This document shows, in pieces, positions 1 to 6,377 of a stretch of DNA of 7,604 nucleotides. A program made the position numbers and the translations under genes. Under the pieces are notes generated by a model. It saw only the letters and a list, made by a program, of their open reading frames with translations, was not told where the DNA came from and did no database searches. The DNA is from DUZB01 sp964407525 (GTDB lineage Bacteria > Desulfobacterota > DSM-4660 > Desulfatiglandales > Desulfatiglandaceae), in contig CAYOWC010000241.1 in the NCBI GenBank assembly GCA_964407525.1, positions 1 through 7,604 on the forward strand, given 5' to 3'. How positions within the stretch are numbered: position 1 is the first letter of the stretch; every line of letters begins with the position of its first letter.

Positions 1-189
1 GTACGCGACATGCCTGACGAAGGGGATGTGCCTTTTTTGGAAATCGCCTTGAGCGAAGGGGTTCCCCTGATTACCGGAAATCTCAAACATTATCCTGAGT
101 CAGCAAGAATGGGGTGTCGCGTCTTAACGCCTCGACAGTTTATCGATGAATATACCGAAATAGCGAATCAGCATGGCAAAACAGGTTGA
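1..189 (+). CDS. PIN-family toxin-like nuclease, C-terminal part only
   Basis: The first 62 codons are open in frame 1 and end in TGA at 187-189; the start lies beyond the left edge. The peptide contains D-E-G-D-V-P-F-L-E, a hydrophobic stretch and then L-I-T-G-N-L-K-H-Y-P. This matches the end of PIN domains of the 'putative toxin-antitoxin toxin component' group, where a late acidic residue and a TGN/TGD motif complete the metal-binding nuclease site. Members are Mg2+-dependent RNases, usually paired with a small antitoxin gene just upstream; here that gene would be outside the window, so the pairing is unconfirmed. N replaces the more usual D after TG, as is common in the TGNLKH-type subgroup. 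The gene converges on maf with 33 bp between the two stop codons, and I see no clear terminator there. Confidence 0.8.
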   Translation, partial: VRDMPDEGDVPFLEIALSEGVPLITGNLKHYPESARMGCRVLTPRQFIDEYTEIANQHGKTG

Positions 190-222
190 AGGTTCATTTC
201 GTGTTAAGACCTATCTTATTCT

Positions 223-852
223 TCACCCGTCACTCCTCAACAAAGGGAGAGGAAAACTTTCCAGAGCGTCCGCCTTTAGCAGCCCCTTTATGACCGCGCA
301 CAATGGCAACCCCACAACATTCGTGTAAGACCCTGAAATAGATTCCACCATAAAGGACCCTATTCCCTGTATGGCATAACCGCCGGCCTTGCCGAAAGGC
401 TCTCCCGTTTCCACATAGGCATCCATCTCATTCCTGCCCAGTTCTTTTACCGTTACAGTTGTGGACACAGCCTCAAGATGGGCTCCTTTTCCCGAAGGAG
501 CAAGGATACAAAACCCCGTAATAACCTGATGCATCTTCCCGCTCAACAGGGAGAGCATCCAAAAGGCATCTTTTTCATCAACAGGCTTTCCCAATACCTT
601 CTCCCCAATAACCACAATCGTATCGGCGCCAAGTACCCAGGAAGACCCGGTTCGGGAAAAAACATCCACCGCCTTTTCCCGAGCCAGTCGGAGGCAGGCT
701 TCCACCGGATCGCCCAGAGTTTCCTCCTGAATTCGGCTTACAGCCACTGTGAAGGGCAATTGCGCCTGCTCCAGGAGTCTTTTTCTGCGGGGAGAAGCGG
801 AAGCCAGAATGAGCGGGTTTTCTCTGTCTATCTGTTCGAATGGGGGATTCAT
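223..852 (-). CDS. maf: Maf family nucleoside triphosphate pyrophosphatase (YhdE-like)
   Basis: This 209-residue protein is a cytoplasmic Maf/HAM1-superfamily house-cleaning enzyme that hydrolyses (d)NTPs to the monophosphate and pyrophosphate. The family signature is complete: L-A-S-A-S-P-R-R at 16-23, G-A-D-T-I-V at 75-80, G-K-P at 88-90, H108 with V-I-T-G at 110-113, E-P-F-G-K-A-G at 151-157, I-Q-G at 161-163, and a closing G-S-Y-T-N-V-V-G-L-P-L. The ADT triplet, rather than the SDQ of YceF-type proteins, points to the YhdE-like branch known for dTTP/UTP and modified pyrimidines; exact substrates are an inference. Length is slightly above the usual 190-200, with a short proline-rich C-terminal tail. 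The ATG is the only Met before the SASPRR motif. No convincing Shine-Dalgarno precedes it, because the leader consists of a 7-bp repeat tract. It lies 57 bp downstream of tatD and is probably cotranscribed. Confidence 0.95.
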   Translation of the reverse strand: MNPPFEQIDRENPLILASASPRRKRLLEQAQLPFTVAVSRIQEETLGDPVEACLRLAREKAVDVFSRTGSSWVLGADTIVVIGEKVLGKPVDEKDAFWMLSLLSGKMHQVITGFCILAPSGKGAHLEAVSTTVTVKELGRNEMDAYVETGEPFGKAGGYAIQGIGSFMVESISGSYTNVVGLPLCAVIKGLLKADALESFPLPLLRSDG

Positions 853-857
853 ATGTT

Positions 858-892
858 CAATGTCCGAGGTCGAAGGTCCAATGTCCGAGGTT
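858..892. repeat. Five-unit degenerate 7-bp tandem repeat in the tatD-maf gap
   Basis: Read on the + strand, the tract divides exactly into CAATGTC, CGAGGTC, GAAGGTC, CAATGTC and CGAGGTT. Each unit has GT at positions 5-6, and units 4-5 repeat units 1-2 with one change, giving a 21-bp higher-order period. It fills most of the gap between the tatD stop and the maf start and stops 5 bp short of the maf ATG, so it occupies the position of the maf ribosome-binding site. Similar short tandem repeats are common between genes in some bacterial lineages. A role, if any, is unknown. Confidence 0.8.
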
Positions 893-909
893 GTTTTCCT
901 GTTTAAACT

Positions 910-1677
910 TCAATGCAGGCCGAAAAGTTCCTCTGCATTCTTTGATGTTTGAATGGCCAGTTCTTCAAAATCCATATTTCTGAGTCGTGCAATCTCCCTC
1001 GCCGTATATTCCACGAAAGCGGGCTCATTTCGTTTGCCTCTAAGGGGTACGGGAGCCAGAAAGGGAGCATCGGTTTCCACAAGCATCTTCTCCAGTGGAA
1101 TAGAGGCCGCAACGTCTTTCACAACAGAAGCATTCTTATAGGTCACAGTCCCGGGAATGGAGATATAGTACCCGAGATCGATCAGAGAAGTAGCCAGTTC
1201 AATATCCCCTGAAAAGCAGTGAATGACCCCTTTTCTTTCTCCTTTTCCCATTTTCCGGAGGATGGAAAAGACCTGGTCATGGGCTTCTCTGTCGTGAATA
1301 ATAACAGGGAGGTCCAGTTCCCGAGCTATGGCGAGTTGCTTTTCAAATATTTCGACCTGGTTTTCCACGGAAGAATACCCCCTGAAAAAATCAAGGCCGA
1401 TCTCTCCCCAGGCGACGATCTTCGGGGAAGCAGTCAGGTCAACCAGGCTTTTCAGGGCTTCCCCACTGCATTCGTCAGCATGATGAGGATGGTATCCCAC
1501 CGTTGCGAATACGGCAGGATAGCTGTTCGCCAGGTTCAATGCCCTGGCGGAACTTTCCAGATCGATTCCCACGGTGATAATTCGGCTGATGCCATTTTCA
1601 AAGGCCTTGTGGATGATCGCCTCACGATCTTCGTCAAAAGCCTCCATATCGAGATGGGCATGACTGTCTGTTAACAT
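910..1677 (-). CDS. tatD: TatD family metal-dependent hydrolase (DNase)
   Basis: This 255-residue amidohydrolase-fold (TIM barrel) protein has the usual length for the TatD/YcfH/YjjV family, whose members are metal-dependent 3'-5' exonucleases or DNases involved in DNA repair or turnover. All metal ligands expected for the family are visible: H6 and H8 in S-H-A-H-L-D, E92 in G-E-I-G-L-D, H128 in I-I-H-D-R-E, H153 in H-C-F-S-G, and D203 in E-T-D-A-P-F-L-A-P. These are followed by the usual K-R-N-E-P at 215-219. The start is supported by AGGAG at 1683-1687, 5 nt upstream of the ATG. A good promoter lies further upstream at 1714-1742. The gene probably forms a two-gene transcript with maf. Which of TatD, YcfH or YjjV is the true ortholog cannot be decided by eye; the symbol denotes the family. 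Confidence 0.93.
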   Translation of the reverse strand: MLTDSHAHLDMEAFDEDREAIIHKAFENGISRIITVGIDLESSARALNLANSYPAVFATVGYHPHHADECSGEALKSLVDLTASPKIVAWGEIGLDFFRGYSSVENQVEIFEKQLAIARELDLPVIIHDREAHDQVFSILRKMGKGERKGVIHCFSGDIELATSLIDLGYYISIPGTVTYKNASVVKDVAASIPLEKMLVETDAPFLAPVPLRGKRNEPAFVEYTAREIARLRNMDFEELAIQTSKNAEELFGLH

Positions 1678-1713
1678 ACGTTCTCCTGGTAAGCGGATTC
1701 ATAAACTTGCGCG

Positions 1714-1742
1714 CTTATAACCAATTCATTCCCATTTTTCAA
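1714..1742 (-). promoter_or_regulatory. Sigma70-type promoter for tatD-maf
   Basis: Reading the minus strand, TTGAAA (1742-1737) is followed after 17 bp by TATAAG (1719-1714). This is one mismatch from consensus in the -35 and one in the -10. Transcription would begin near 1707, leaving a leader of about 30 nt that contains the tatD Shine-Dalgarno. Assigned by eye from hexamers and spacing only. Confidence 0.55.
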
Positions 1743-1805
1743 ATTGTTTCCATTTCCATCGGGAATTCCACAGACATCCAAATCACATCCTTTTCAAAAT
1801 TGAAA

Positions 1806-1834
1806 TTGCCGATCCTTGTATTTTCAGCTATAAA
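1806..1834 (+). promoter_or_regulatory. Sigma70-type promoter for the GAF-GspE-like ATPase gene
   Basis: TTGCCG (1806-1811), a 17-bp spacer and TATAAA (1829-1834) form a plausible promoter. It would start transcription near 1841 and give a leader of about 70 nt before the ATG at 1913. The -35 is weaker than the -10, which would fit activated or modest expression. No sigma54 (GG-N10-GC) site was evident in this gap. Confidence 0.45.
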
Positions 1835-1912
1835 GTGCTAAATTACCATTGAAAACATCTTTCCAATCAGGGCCTCAGCAACCTAATTCATGTAAAGGCA
1901 GGATAAAGGATC

Positions 1913-4201
1913 ATGTCCAGCAAAGAAAAAATCCTCGAAGCGCAGCTCGAATATCAAAAACAGCTAAACATCATAACGACAAAAATTCATGCAGCTAGCA
2001 ATACCAACGAAATTCTGTTGAATCTGCAAAACGACATTCTGAGTCTTTTTGACGCCGAGCGCATCACAATTTATGCTGTTGATGCCAAAAACCGGGAAAT
2101 TTTTTCCATGATGAAAACAGGGAAAGAAATTAACGAAATCAGGGTACCCATCACCAAAGACAGCATATCCGGATCTTGCGCTGCAAACTGCAAAGTGATC
2201 GAAATTGCAGATGCCTATGACGATCGGGAATTAGCACAGTTAAACCCTCACCTGAAATTCAACAAAACCTGGGATCAGAAAACGGGTTTCATAACGTGTC
2301 AGGTTCTTGCGGCTCCCATACTTTACGACAAATATCTTCTCGGAGTCATACAGCTGATCAATAAAAAAAGCGGTGGGCGTTTCAGCCGGAAAGACCAGGC
2401 ATCGGCCATTGAGATAGGAAAAGTTCTGGGCGCTGCTTTTTTCAAAAACAAAAAGGTGGAAGAAAGACGCAAATCAACAAAATTTGATTTTCTCCTGACC
2501 AACAACATCCTCAGTAAGAACGACCTGGCTTCCGCCATGGCTAACGCCAGGAATGCCAAAAAAGACGTGGTTGATGTCCTCATGAGTGAATTTCACGTAT
2601 CCAAAGACGATATCGGAAAAGCCCTCTCCCACTATTACAACGCCCGATTCATTCCTTTCAAAGAAAGCATGGTTATTCCAGGCCCATTGCTGAAAGGACT
2701 CAAAGTCAACTATCTTGCGAGCAGTTCTTTCGTGCCCGTAACCGAGGAAGATAACAAGGTTATCGTAACCATGGCGGACCCGGATGATCTCATGGCCAGG
2801 GATATTATCAAAAAAACATTTATGACCAGGGAAATAGAGTTCTGCGTCTCCATAAAATCAGATATCTCCCACATGATTGAACATTTTTTCGATATAGGAA
2901 GCGTTGGAGACCTGAAAAATATCGGAAGCATAGAAGACATTCTTGGCAAGTTGGAAACGGAAGAGGACGATCTGGAGGAAGAAATCAAAGGCATGTCTGA
3001 AGATGACAACGTCATCGTGCAACTTGCCAACAAGATGATTATAGATGCTTTTAATCGAGGAGCATCGGACATACACATAGAACCCCGACAGGGAAAGGGC
3101 GACATCATCATCCGGTTCAGAATTGACGGCGCCTGCCAGGTATACCAGCGTGTCCCACACACTTATAAAAGGGCTATCATCTCCCGTATAAAAATCATGT
3201 CGGAACTGGATATCTCCGATAGGCGGCATCCCCAGGATGGAAAGATTAAGTTCGCAAAATTTGCGCCATTAGATATTGAATTGCGTGTGGCAACCATACC
3301 TACCGCCGGCCAGATTGAGGATGTGGTCATGAGGGTGTTAGCCGCAGGTGAACCGATCAAATTAGATCAAATGGGTATGAATGATCGGAACTATGATACC
3401 TTCCTTGAAATGATTGCCCAGCCATACGGTATTGCTCTTGTGGTGGGGCCTACCGGGAGTGGGAAAACAACCACCCTTCACGCGGCCCTGGCACAAATCA
3501 ACAGACCGGAGACAAAAATATGGACGGCGGAAGACCCCGTGGAAATAACCCAGGACGGGCTTCGACAGGTGCAGATTAATTCCAAAATAGGGTTTGACTT
3601 CGCCACGGCCATGAGATCTTTCCTTCGCGCGGATCCCGACGTGATCATGGTTGGCGAAATGCGTGACAAAGAAACCATGTCAACCGGGATCGAGGCCTCC
3701 TTGACAGGCCACCTGGTTTTCAGCACTCTCCACACGAACAGCGCACCGGAAACCGTAACCAGGCTCCTCGATATGGGTATGGACCCTTTCAATTTTGCCG
3801 ATGCACTTCTTGGTGTCCTGGCCCAGCGACTTATCAGGACCCTGTGCAAGGAATGTAAGGAAAAATACCATCCTTCCCTGGACGAATTTGAAAACCTTAA
3901 AAGAAATTACAACGGCAACTTTGAAGGGATGGGATTTGAATACAATGATGATTTTTTCCTATACAGACCAAAGGGTTGCCCGAAATGCAACAACACGGGT
4001 TACAGAGGACGTACCGGCATTCATGAACTCCTTTTAGGAACTGACAATCTGAAATCGCTTATTCAGGGAAAAGAACTGATGGAAGTAATAAAGAAACAGG
4101 CCATCAAAGATGGGATGACAACCCTGATGCAGGATGGCATTCGAAAGGTCTGCCTGGGACAGACAGACCTTATTCAAGTTCGAAAGGTCTGTATCAAATA
4201 A
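1913..4201 (+). CDS. GAF domain-containing GspE/PilB-type secretion or pilus motor ATPase
   Basis: This 762-residue cytoplasmic protein has three parts. Residues about 12-177 form a GAF sensor domain ending in N150-K151, F157 and D161-Q162, close to the NKFDE signature of cyclic-nucleotide-binding GAF domains. Residues about 190-330 resemble MshEN/T2SSE_N, but the canonical RLG and Gln positions of c-di-GMP-binding copies are absent. An acidic linker then leads to a complete GspE/PilB hexameric ATPase: G-A-S-D-I-H-I-E-P at 383-391, Walker A G512-T520 with K518, Asp box around E540-D541, Walker B D574-P-D-V-I-M-V-G-E582, His box with H600 and H607, and zinc cysteines C645, C648, C689 and C692. 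Such ATPases power type II secretion or type IV pilus assembly. GspE is usually about 500 residues; the GAF part explains the extra length. AGGA at 1900-1903 supports the start. No pilus or secretion partner gene is nearby, so the machine it drives is unknown. Confidence 0.93.
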   Translation: MSSKEKILEAQLEYQKQLNIITTKIHAASNTNEILLNLQNDILSLFDAERITIYAVDAKNREIFSMMKTGKEINEIRVPITKDSISGSCAANCKVIEIADAYDDRELAQLNPHLKFNKTWDQKTGFITCQVLAAPILYDKYLLGVIQLINKKSGGRFSRKDQASAIEIGKVLGAAFFKNKKVEERRKSTKFDFLLTNNILSKNDLASAMANARNAKKDVVDVLMSEFHVSKDDIGKALSHYYNARFIPFKESMVIPGPLLKGLKVNYLASSSFVPVTEEDNKVIVTMADPDDLMARDIIKKTFMTREIEFCVSIKSDISHMIEHFFDIGSVGDLKNIGSIEDILGKLETEEDDLEEEIKGMSEDDNVIVQLANKMIIDAFNRGASDIHIEPRQGKGDIIIRFRIDGACQVYQRVPHTYKRAIISRIKIMSELDISDRRHPQDGKIKFAKFAPLDIELRVATIPTAGQIEDVVMRVLAAGEPIKLDQMGMNDRNYDTFLEMIAQPYGIALVVGPTGSGKTTTLHAALAQINRPETKIWTAEDPVEITQDGLRQVQINSKIGFDFATAMRSFLRADPDVIMVGEMRDKETMSTGIEASLTGHLVFSTLHTNSAPETVTRLLDMGMDPFNFADALLGVLAQRLIRTLCKECKEKYHPSLDEFENLKRNYNGNFEGMGFEYNDDFFLYRPKGCPKCNNTGYRGRTGIHELLLGTDNLKSLIQGKELMEVIKKQAIKDGMTTLMQDGIRKVCLGQTDLIQVRKVCIK
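4140..4191. other. Direct repeat with two competing hairpins at the end of the ATPase gene
   Basis: The 13-base word TTCGAAAGGTCTG occurs at 4140-4152 and 4179-4191, exactly 39 bp apart and in frame, encoding two R-K-V-C motifs. The complementary word CAGACCT at 4164-4170 can pair with AGGTCTG on its left (4146-4152, loop 11 nt) or on its right (4185-4191, loop 14 nt). Only one hairpin can form at a time. No T-run follows, so this is not a standard intrinsic terminator, although it lies at the tail-to-tail junction with argC. Confidence 0.5.
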
Positions 4202-4203
4202 TT

Positions 4204-5265
4204 CTAGGGATAGATTCCGGGATGCATAAGTCCCAATGTTTCATCTATTCCAAACATAACGTTCATATTTTGAACAGCGCTTCCCGCCTGACCTTTCACC
4301 AGATTGTCGATTAAACTAACCACTATTAACTTCCCGGTTCTCTCATCCACATTCAGCGAAAGATTGCAGAAATTGCTGCCCCGCACATTGGTGCTGACCT
4401 GTGGTGTTTCCGGACCGAACACCCTGACAAAGCTATCCCGGCTGTAAAAGCTACGGTAGGCCTCCTCAATGTCACCGATCCCCCGGCCCTCACCCAACTG
4501 GGCATAGATGGTAGTCAAGATACCTCTGGCAAGCGGGATAACATGGGGCGTAAACGTAATTTTGAAATCAGCGCCTGCAACGATCCCCAGTTCACGCTCA
4601 ATTTCATACACATGCTGGTGACCGGAAATCCGATAGGCATTCATAGCGTCATATCGTGCGGGATAATGAAACGTGGCGTTGGGATTTTTCCCGGCGCCTG
4701 AAACACCGGTTTTTGCATCACAAATTATAGATTCCGGTTCAATAAGCCCGGATTTTAGAGCGGGCGACAACCCCAGGATACAACTCACTGCAAAACAACC
4801 AGGATTCCCAACCAGACTGGATTCTGCAATCTCTTTCCGATGGAGTTCGGCCAGCCCATAGACGGAACGGGGAAGTATCTCGGGAGAGGCATGCTCCTGG
4901 GTCCGACCGATCCTGCTCGCGTACCCCCTGTATGTTTCGAGGTCGTTAAAACGAAAGTCCCCGCTGTAGTCAACAACCTTCACTCCTTTCTTGATCCATG
5001 ATGGCGCCACATTCTGACCCACGCCATCAGGCGTTGCAAAAAAGACCACATCAAAATCATCCGGGCAGTTTTCGTCGTCAGGGTCCGTAATAACCATATC
5101 GCAGAAACCTTTCAGGTGGGGATACAAATCGCTCATGGCCTTCCCCACGTCCTGCTTATCTATCAGTGCCCGGATTTCCGCTTGCGGATGATTATGAAGG
5201 AGTTCAACAGCTCCACAACCTCCGTATCCTCCCGCCCCGACAATACCAACTTTAATCTTTTCCAT
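4204..5265 (-). CDS. argC: N-acetyl-gamma-glutamyl-phosphate reductase
   Basis: ArgC catalyses the NADPH-dependent reductive dephosphorylation of N-acetyl-gamma-glutamyl phosphate to N-acetylglutamate semialdehyde, the third step of arginine biosynthesis, in the cytoplasm. The 353-residue length fits the long (type 1) form. Visible motifs are the Rossmann loop G10-A-G-G-Y-G-G16, V-D-Y-S-G-D-F-R at 98-105, Y-G-L-A-E, the catalytic cysteine C157 in G-N-P-G-C, G-V-S-G-A-G at 187-192, the catalytic histidine H216 in G-H-Q-H, and K-G-Q-A-G-S-A-V-Q-N-M-N near the C-terminus. The C-to-H spacing of 59 is as in characterised ArgC enzymes. AGAGG at 5272-5276, 6 nt before the ATG, supports the start. 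It is the last gene of a leftward run, 24 bp after the YchF-like gene, and its stop is 2 bp from the end of the convergent ATPase gene. No other arg gene is in the window. Confidence 0.97.
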   Translation of the reverse strand: MEKIKVGIVGAGGYGGCGAVELLHNHPQAEIRALIDKQDVGKAMSDLYPHLKGFCDMVITDPDDENCPDDFDVVFFATPDGVGQNVAPSWIKKGVKVVDYSGDFRFNDLETYRGYASRIGRTQEHASPEILPRSVYGLAELHRKEIAESSLVGNPGCFAVSCILGLSPALKSGLIEPESIICDAKTGVSGAGKNPNATFHYPARYDAMNAYRISGHQHVYEIERELGIVAGADFKITFTPHVIPLARGILTTIYAQLGEGRGIGDIEEAYRSFYSRDSFVRVFGPETPQVSTNVRGSNFCNLSLNVDERTGKLIVVSLIDNLVKGQAGSAVQNMNVMFGIDETLGLMHPGIYP

Positions 5266-5289
5266 AAAAAACCTCTCTGAATGACATCG

Positions 5290-6333
5290 CTACACATTAA
5301 ACCTGAAATTGATGATATCGCCATCCTTTACCACATATTCTTTTCCTTCCAGACGCACAAGGCCCGCTTTTTTCGCCTCCTGAAATCCCCCAAGCGACTT
5401 CAGGTCTTCATAGGCAACAACTTCAGCACGGATAAACCCTTTACTGATATCGGAATGCACCTCTCCGGCAGCTTCAAGGGCTGGAATTCCGGCAGGTATA
5501 GGCCACGCCTTCACCTCATCAGAACCTACGGTAAAAAATGAAATCCGATTCAAAATACCATAAGAACTCCTTATCACCCGGTCCAGCGCCGATTCCCCGA
5601 TATGATAGGCCTCAATGAATTCCTCTGCTTCCTCATTGGTCATGGAAGCGATATCCATTTCAAGCCTCCCTCTGACGACGAGCGATGCCACATCCGGTTT
5701 TCTTTTCCACAAAAGCGGTGCTTCATCTTCGTCGTCGTTGTTGATTAGGATAAGCTCAGGCTTTCCGGAAAGGAAGGTGAATCCTTTGAGCAATGGATCG
5801 CCGGCAAGTCCTGGATCAGTCCGGAGTGCGGTTCCACTTTCCAACAATTCCTTGCAGGAAGCCAGGAGAGAGATCTCCCTTTCATCGGGCTTTTTCCCCC
5901 TTTTCATATCGAGACCCAATCTCTCCATACGCTTTTCCACAACCACCAGATCGTTGAAAATCATCTCCTCTTCCAGTTTGAGAAAATCCTTTTCCGGGGT
6001 GGCTGGGGACGTGGCAGGGTTTTCAAAATTTCTTACCACGTGCACAAGCGCGTCGCACGGCCGGGCCTGGGTCAAAAAACCACCATCCGCCCGCGAACCC
6101 TTTGAAGCCCGGTCCTCAGCGGGAAGAAAATACTCAATCCTGGCCTGGGCTGTCTTTTTCGGCTGGTACATTTCAGACAGGAAATCTATCCTCTCATCGA
6201 AAACCATCACCGTTCCAATCCTCGTATCCGATCGAGAACCGCCTGGGCTGTCTTTTTCACCCCTCGCTCCCGTCAATGCCGCAAAAACGGTGGTTTTGCC
6301 TGCCTGCGGAAGTCCAATAATACAAAGCTTCAT
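5290..6333 (-). CDS. Divergent YchF/Obg-family P-loop NTPase with TGS domain (DUF933-type)
   Basis: This 347-residue protein is recognisable as a YchF relative. It has a P-loop G7-L-P-Q-A-G-K13-T-T, the conserved D-A-L-V-H-V-V-R-N-F-E-N-P at 94-106, and a C-terminal TGS region with K299-G-F-I-R-A-E-V and the ending V-K-D-G-D-I-I-N-F-R-F-N-V. YchF proteins prefer ATP because the G4 motif is NxxE; here N199-D-D-E202 fits that pattern. Aligned by eye on A-S-K-G (76-79), the usual D-I-A-G of G3 is replaced by Y68-F-L-P71, so hydrolysis may be altered or lost. Canonical YchF (about 363 residues) is a ribosome-associated, translation-linked ATPase; this is more likely a paralog than the housekeeping copy, and its role is unknown. 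GGAGG lies at 6345-6349, a somewhat long 11 nt from the ATG. It is flanked by smr and argC in the same direction. Confidence 0.88.
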   Translation of the reverse strand: MKLCIIGLPQAGKTTVFAALTGARGEKDSPGGSRSDTRIGTVMVFDERIDFLSEMYQPKKTAQARIEYFLPAEDRASKGSRADGGFLTQARPCDALVHVVRNFENPATSPATPEKDFLKLEEEMIFNDLVVVEKRMERLGLDMKRGKKPDEREISLLASCKELLESGTALRTDPGLAGDPLLKGFTFLSGKPELILINNDDEDEAPLLWKRKPDVASLVVRGRLEMDIASMTNEEAEEFIEAYHIGESALDRVIRSSYGILNRISFFTVGSDEVKAWPIPAGIPALEAAGEVHSDISKGFIRAEVVAYEDLKSLGGFQEAKKAGLVRLEGKEYVVKDGDIINFRFNV

Positions 6334-6377
6334 TCTTGGTTATGCCTCCATTAAAATTCCTATGCTGCCGGCCTTTT

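Noticed and set aside
190..222. Possible bidirectional terminator between the PIN and maf stop codons
   Set aside because: Only a weak AGGT/ACCT pairing with a long loop is present and no T-run, so I do not support a terminator.
478..906. A 142-codon + strand frame opposite maf that runs through the 7-bp repeat
   Set aside because: No domain, and maf on the minus strand accounts for the sequence.
901..908. GTTTAAAC palindrome just outside the tatD stop
   Set aside because: An isolated 8-bp palindrome with no flanking structure; expected by chance.
1219..1674. A 151-codon + strand frame opposite tatD
   Set aside because: No recognisable motif; the minus strand carries all TatD metal-binding motifs across the same bases.
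2710..3849. Several minus-strand frames of 120-150 codons opposite the ATPase gene
   Set aside because: Low-complexity, Met/Ser-rich peptides without domains. The + strand encodes a continuous, fully motif-supported protein.
4140..4191. A recent 39-bp duplication extending the C-terminus of the ATPase
   Set aside because: The 13-base words repeat at 39 bp, but the sequence between them is not duplicated, and the second R-K-V-C falls where GspE/PilB proteins normally end, so no extension is evident.
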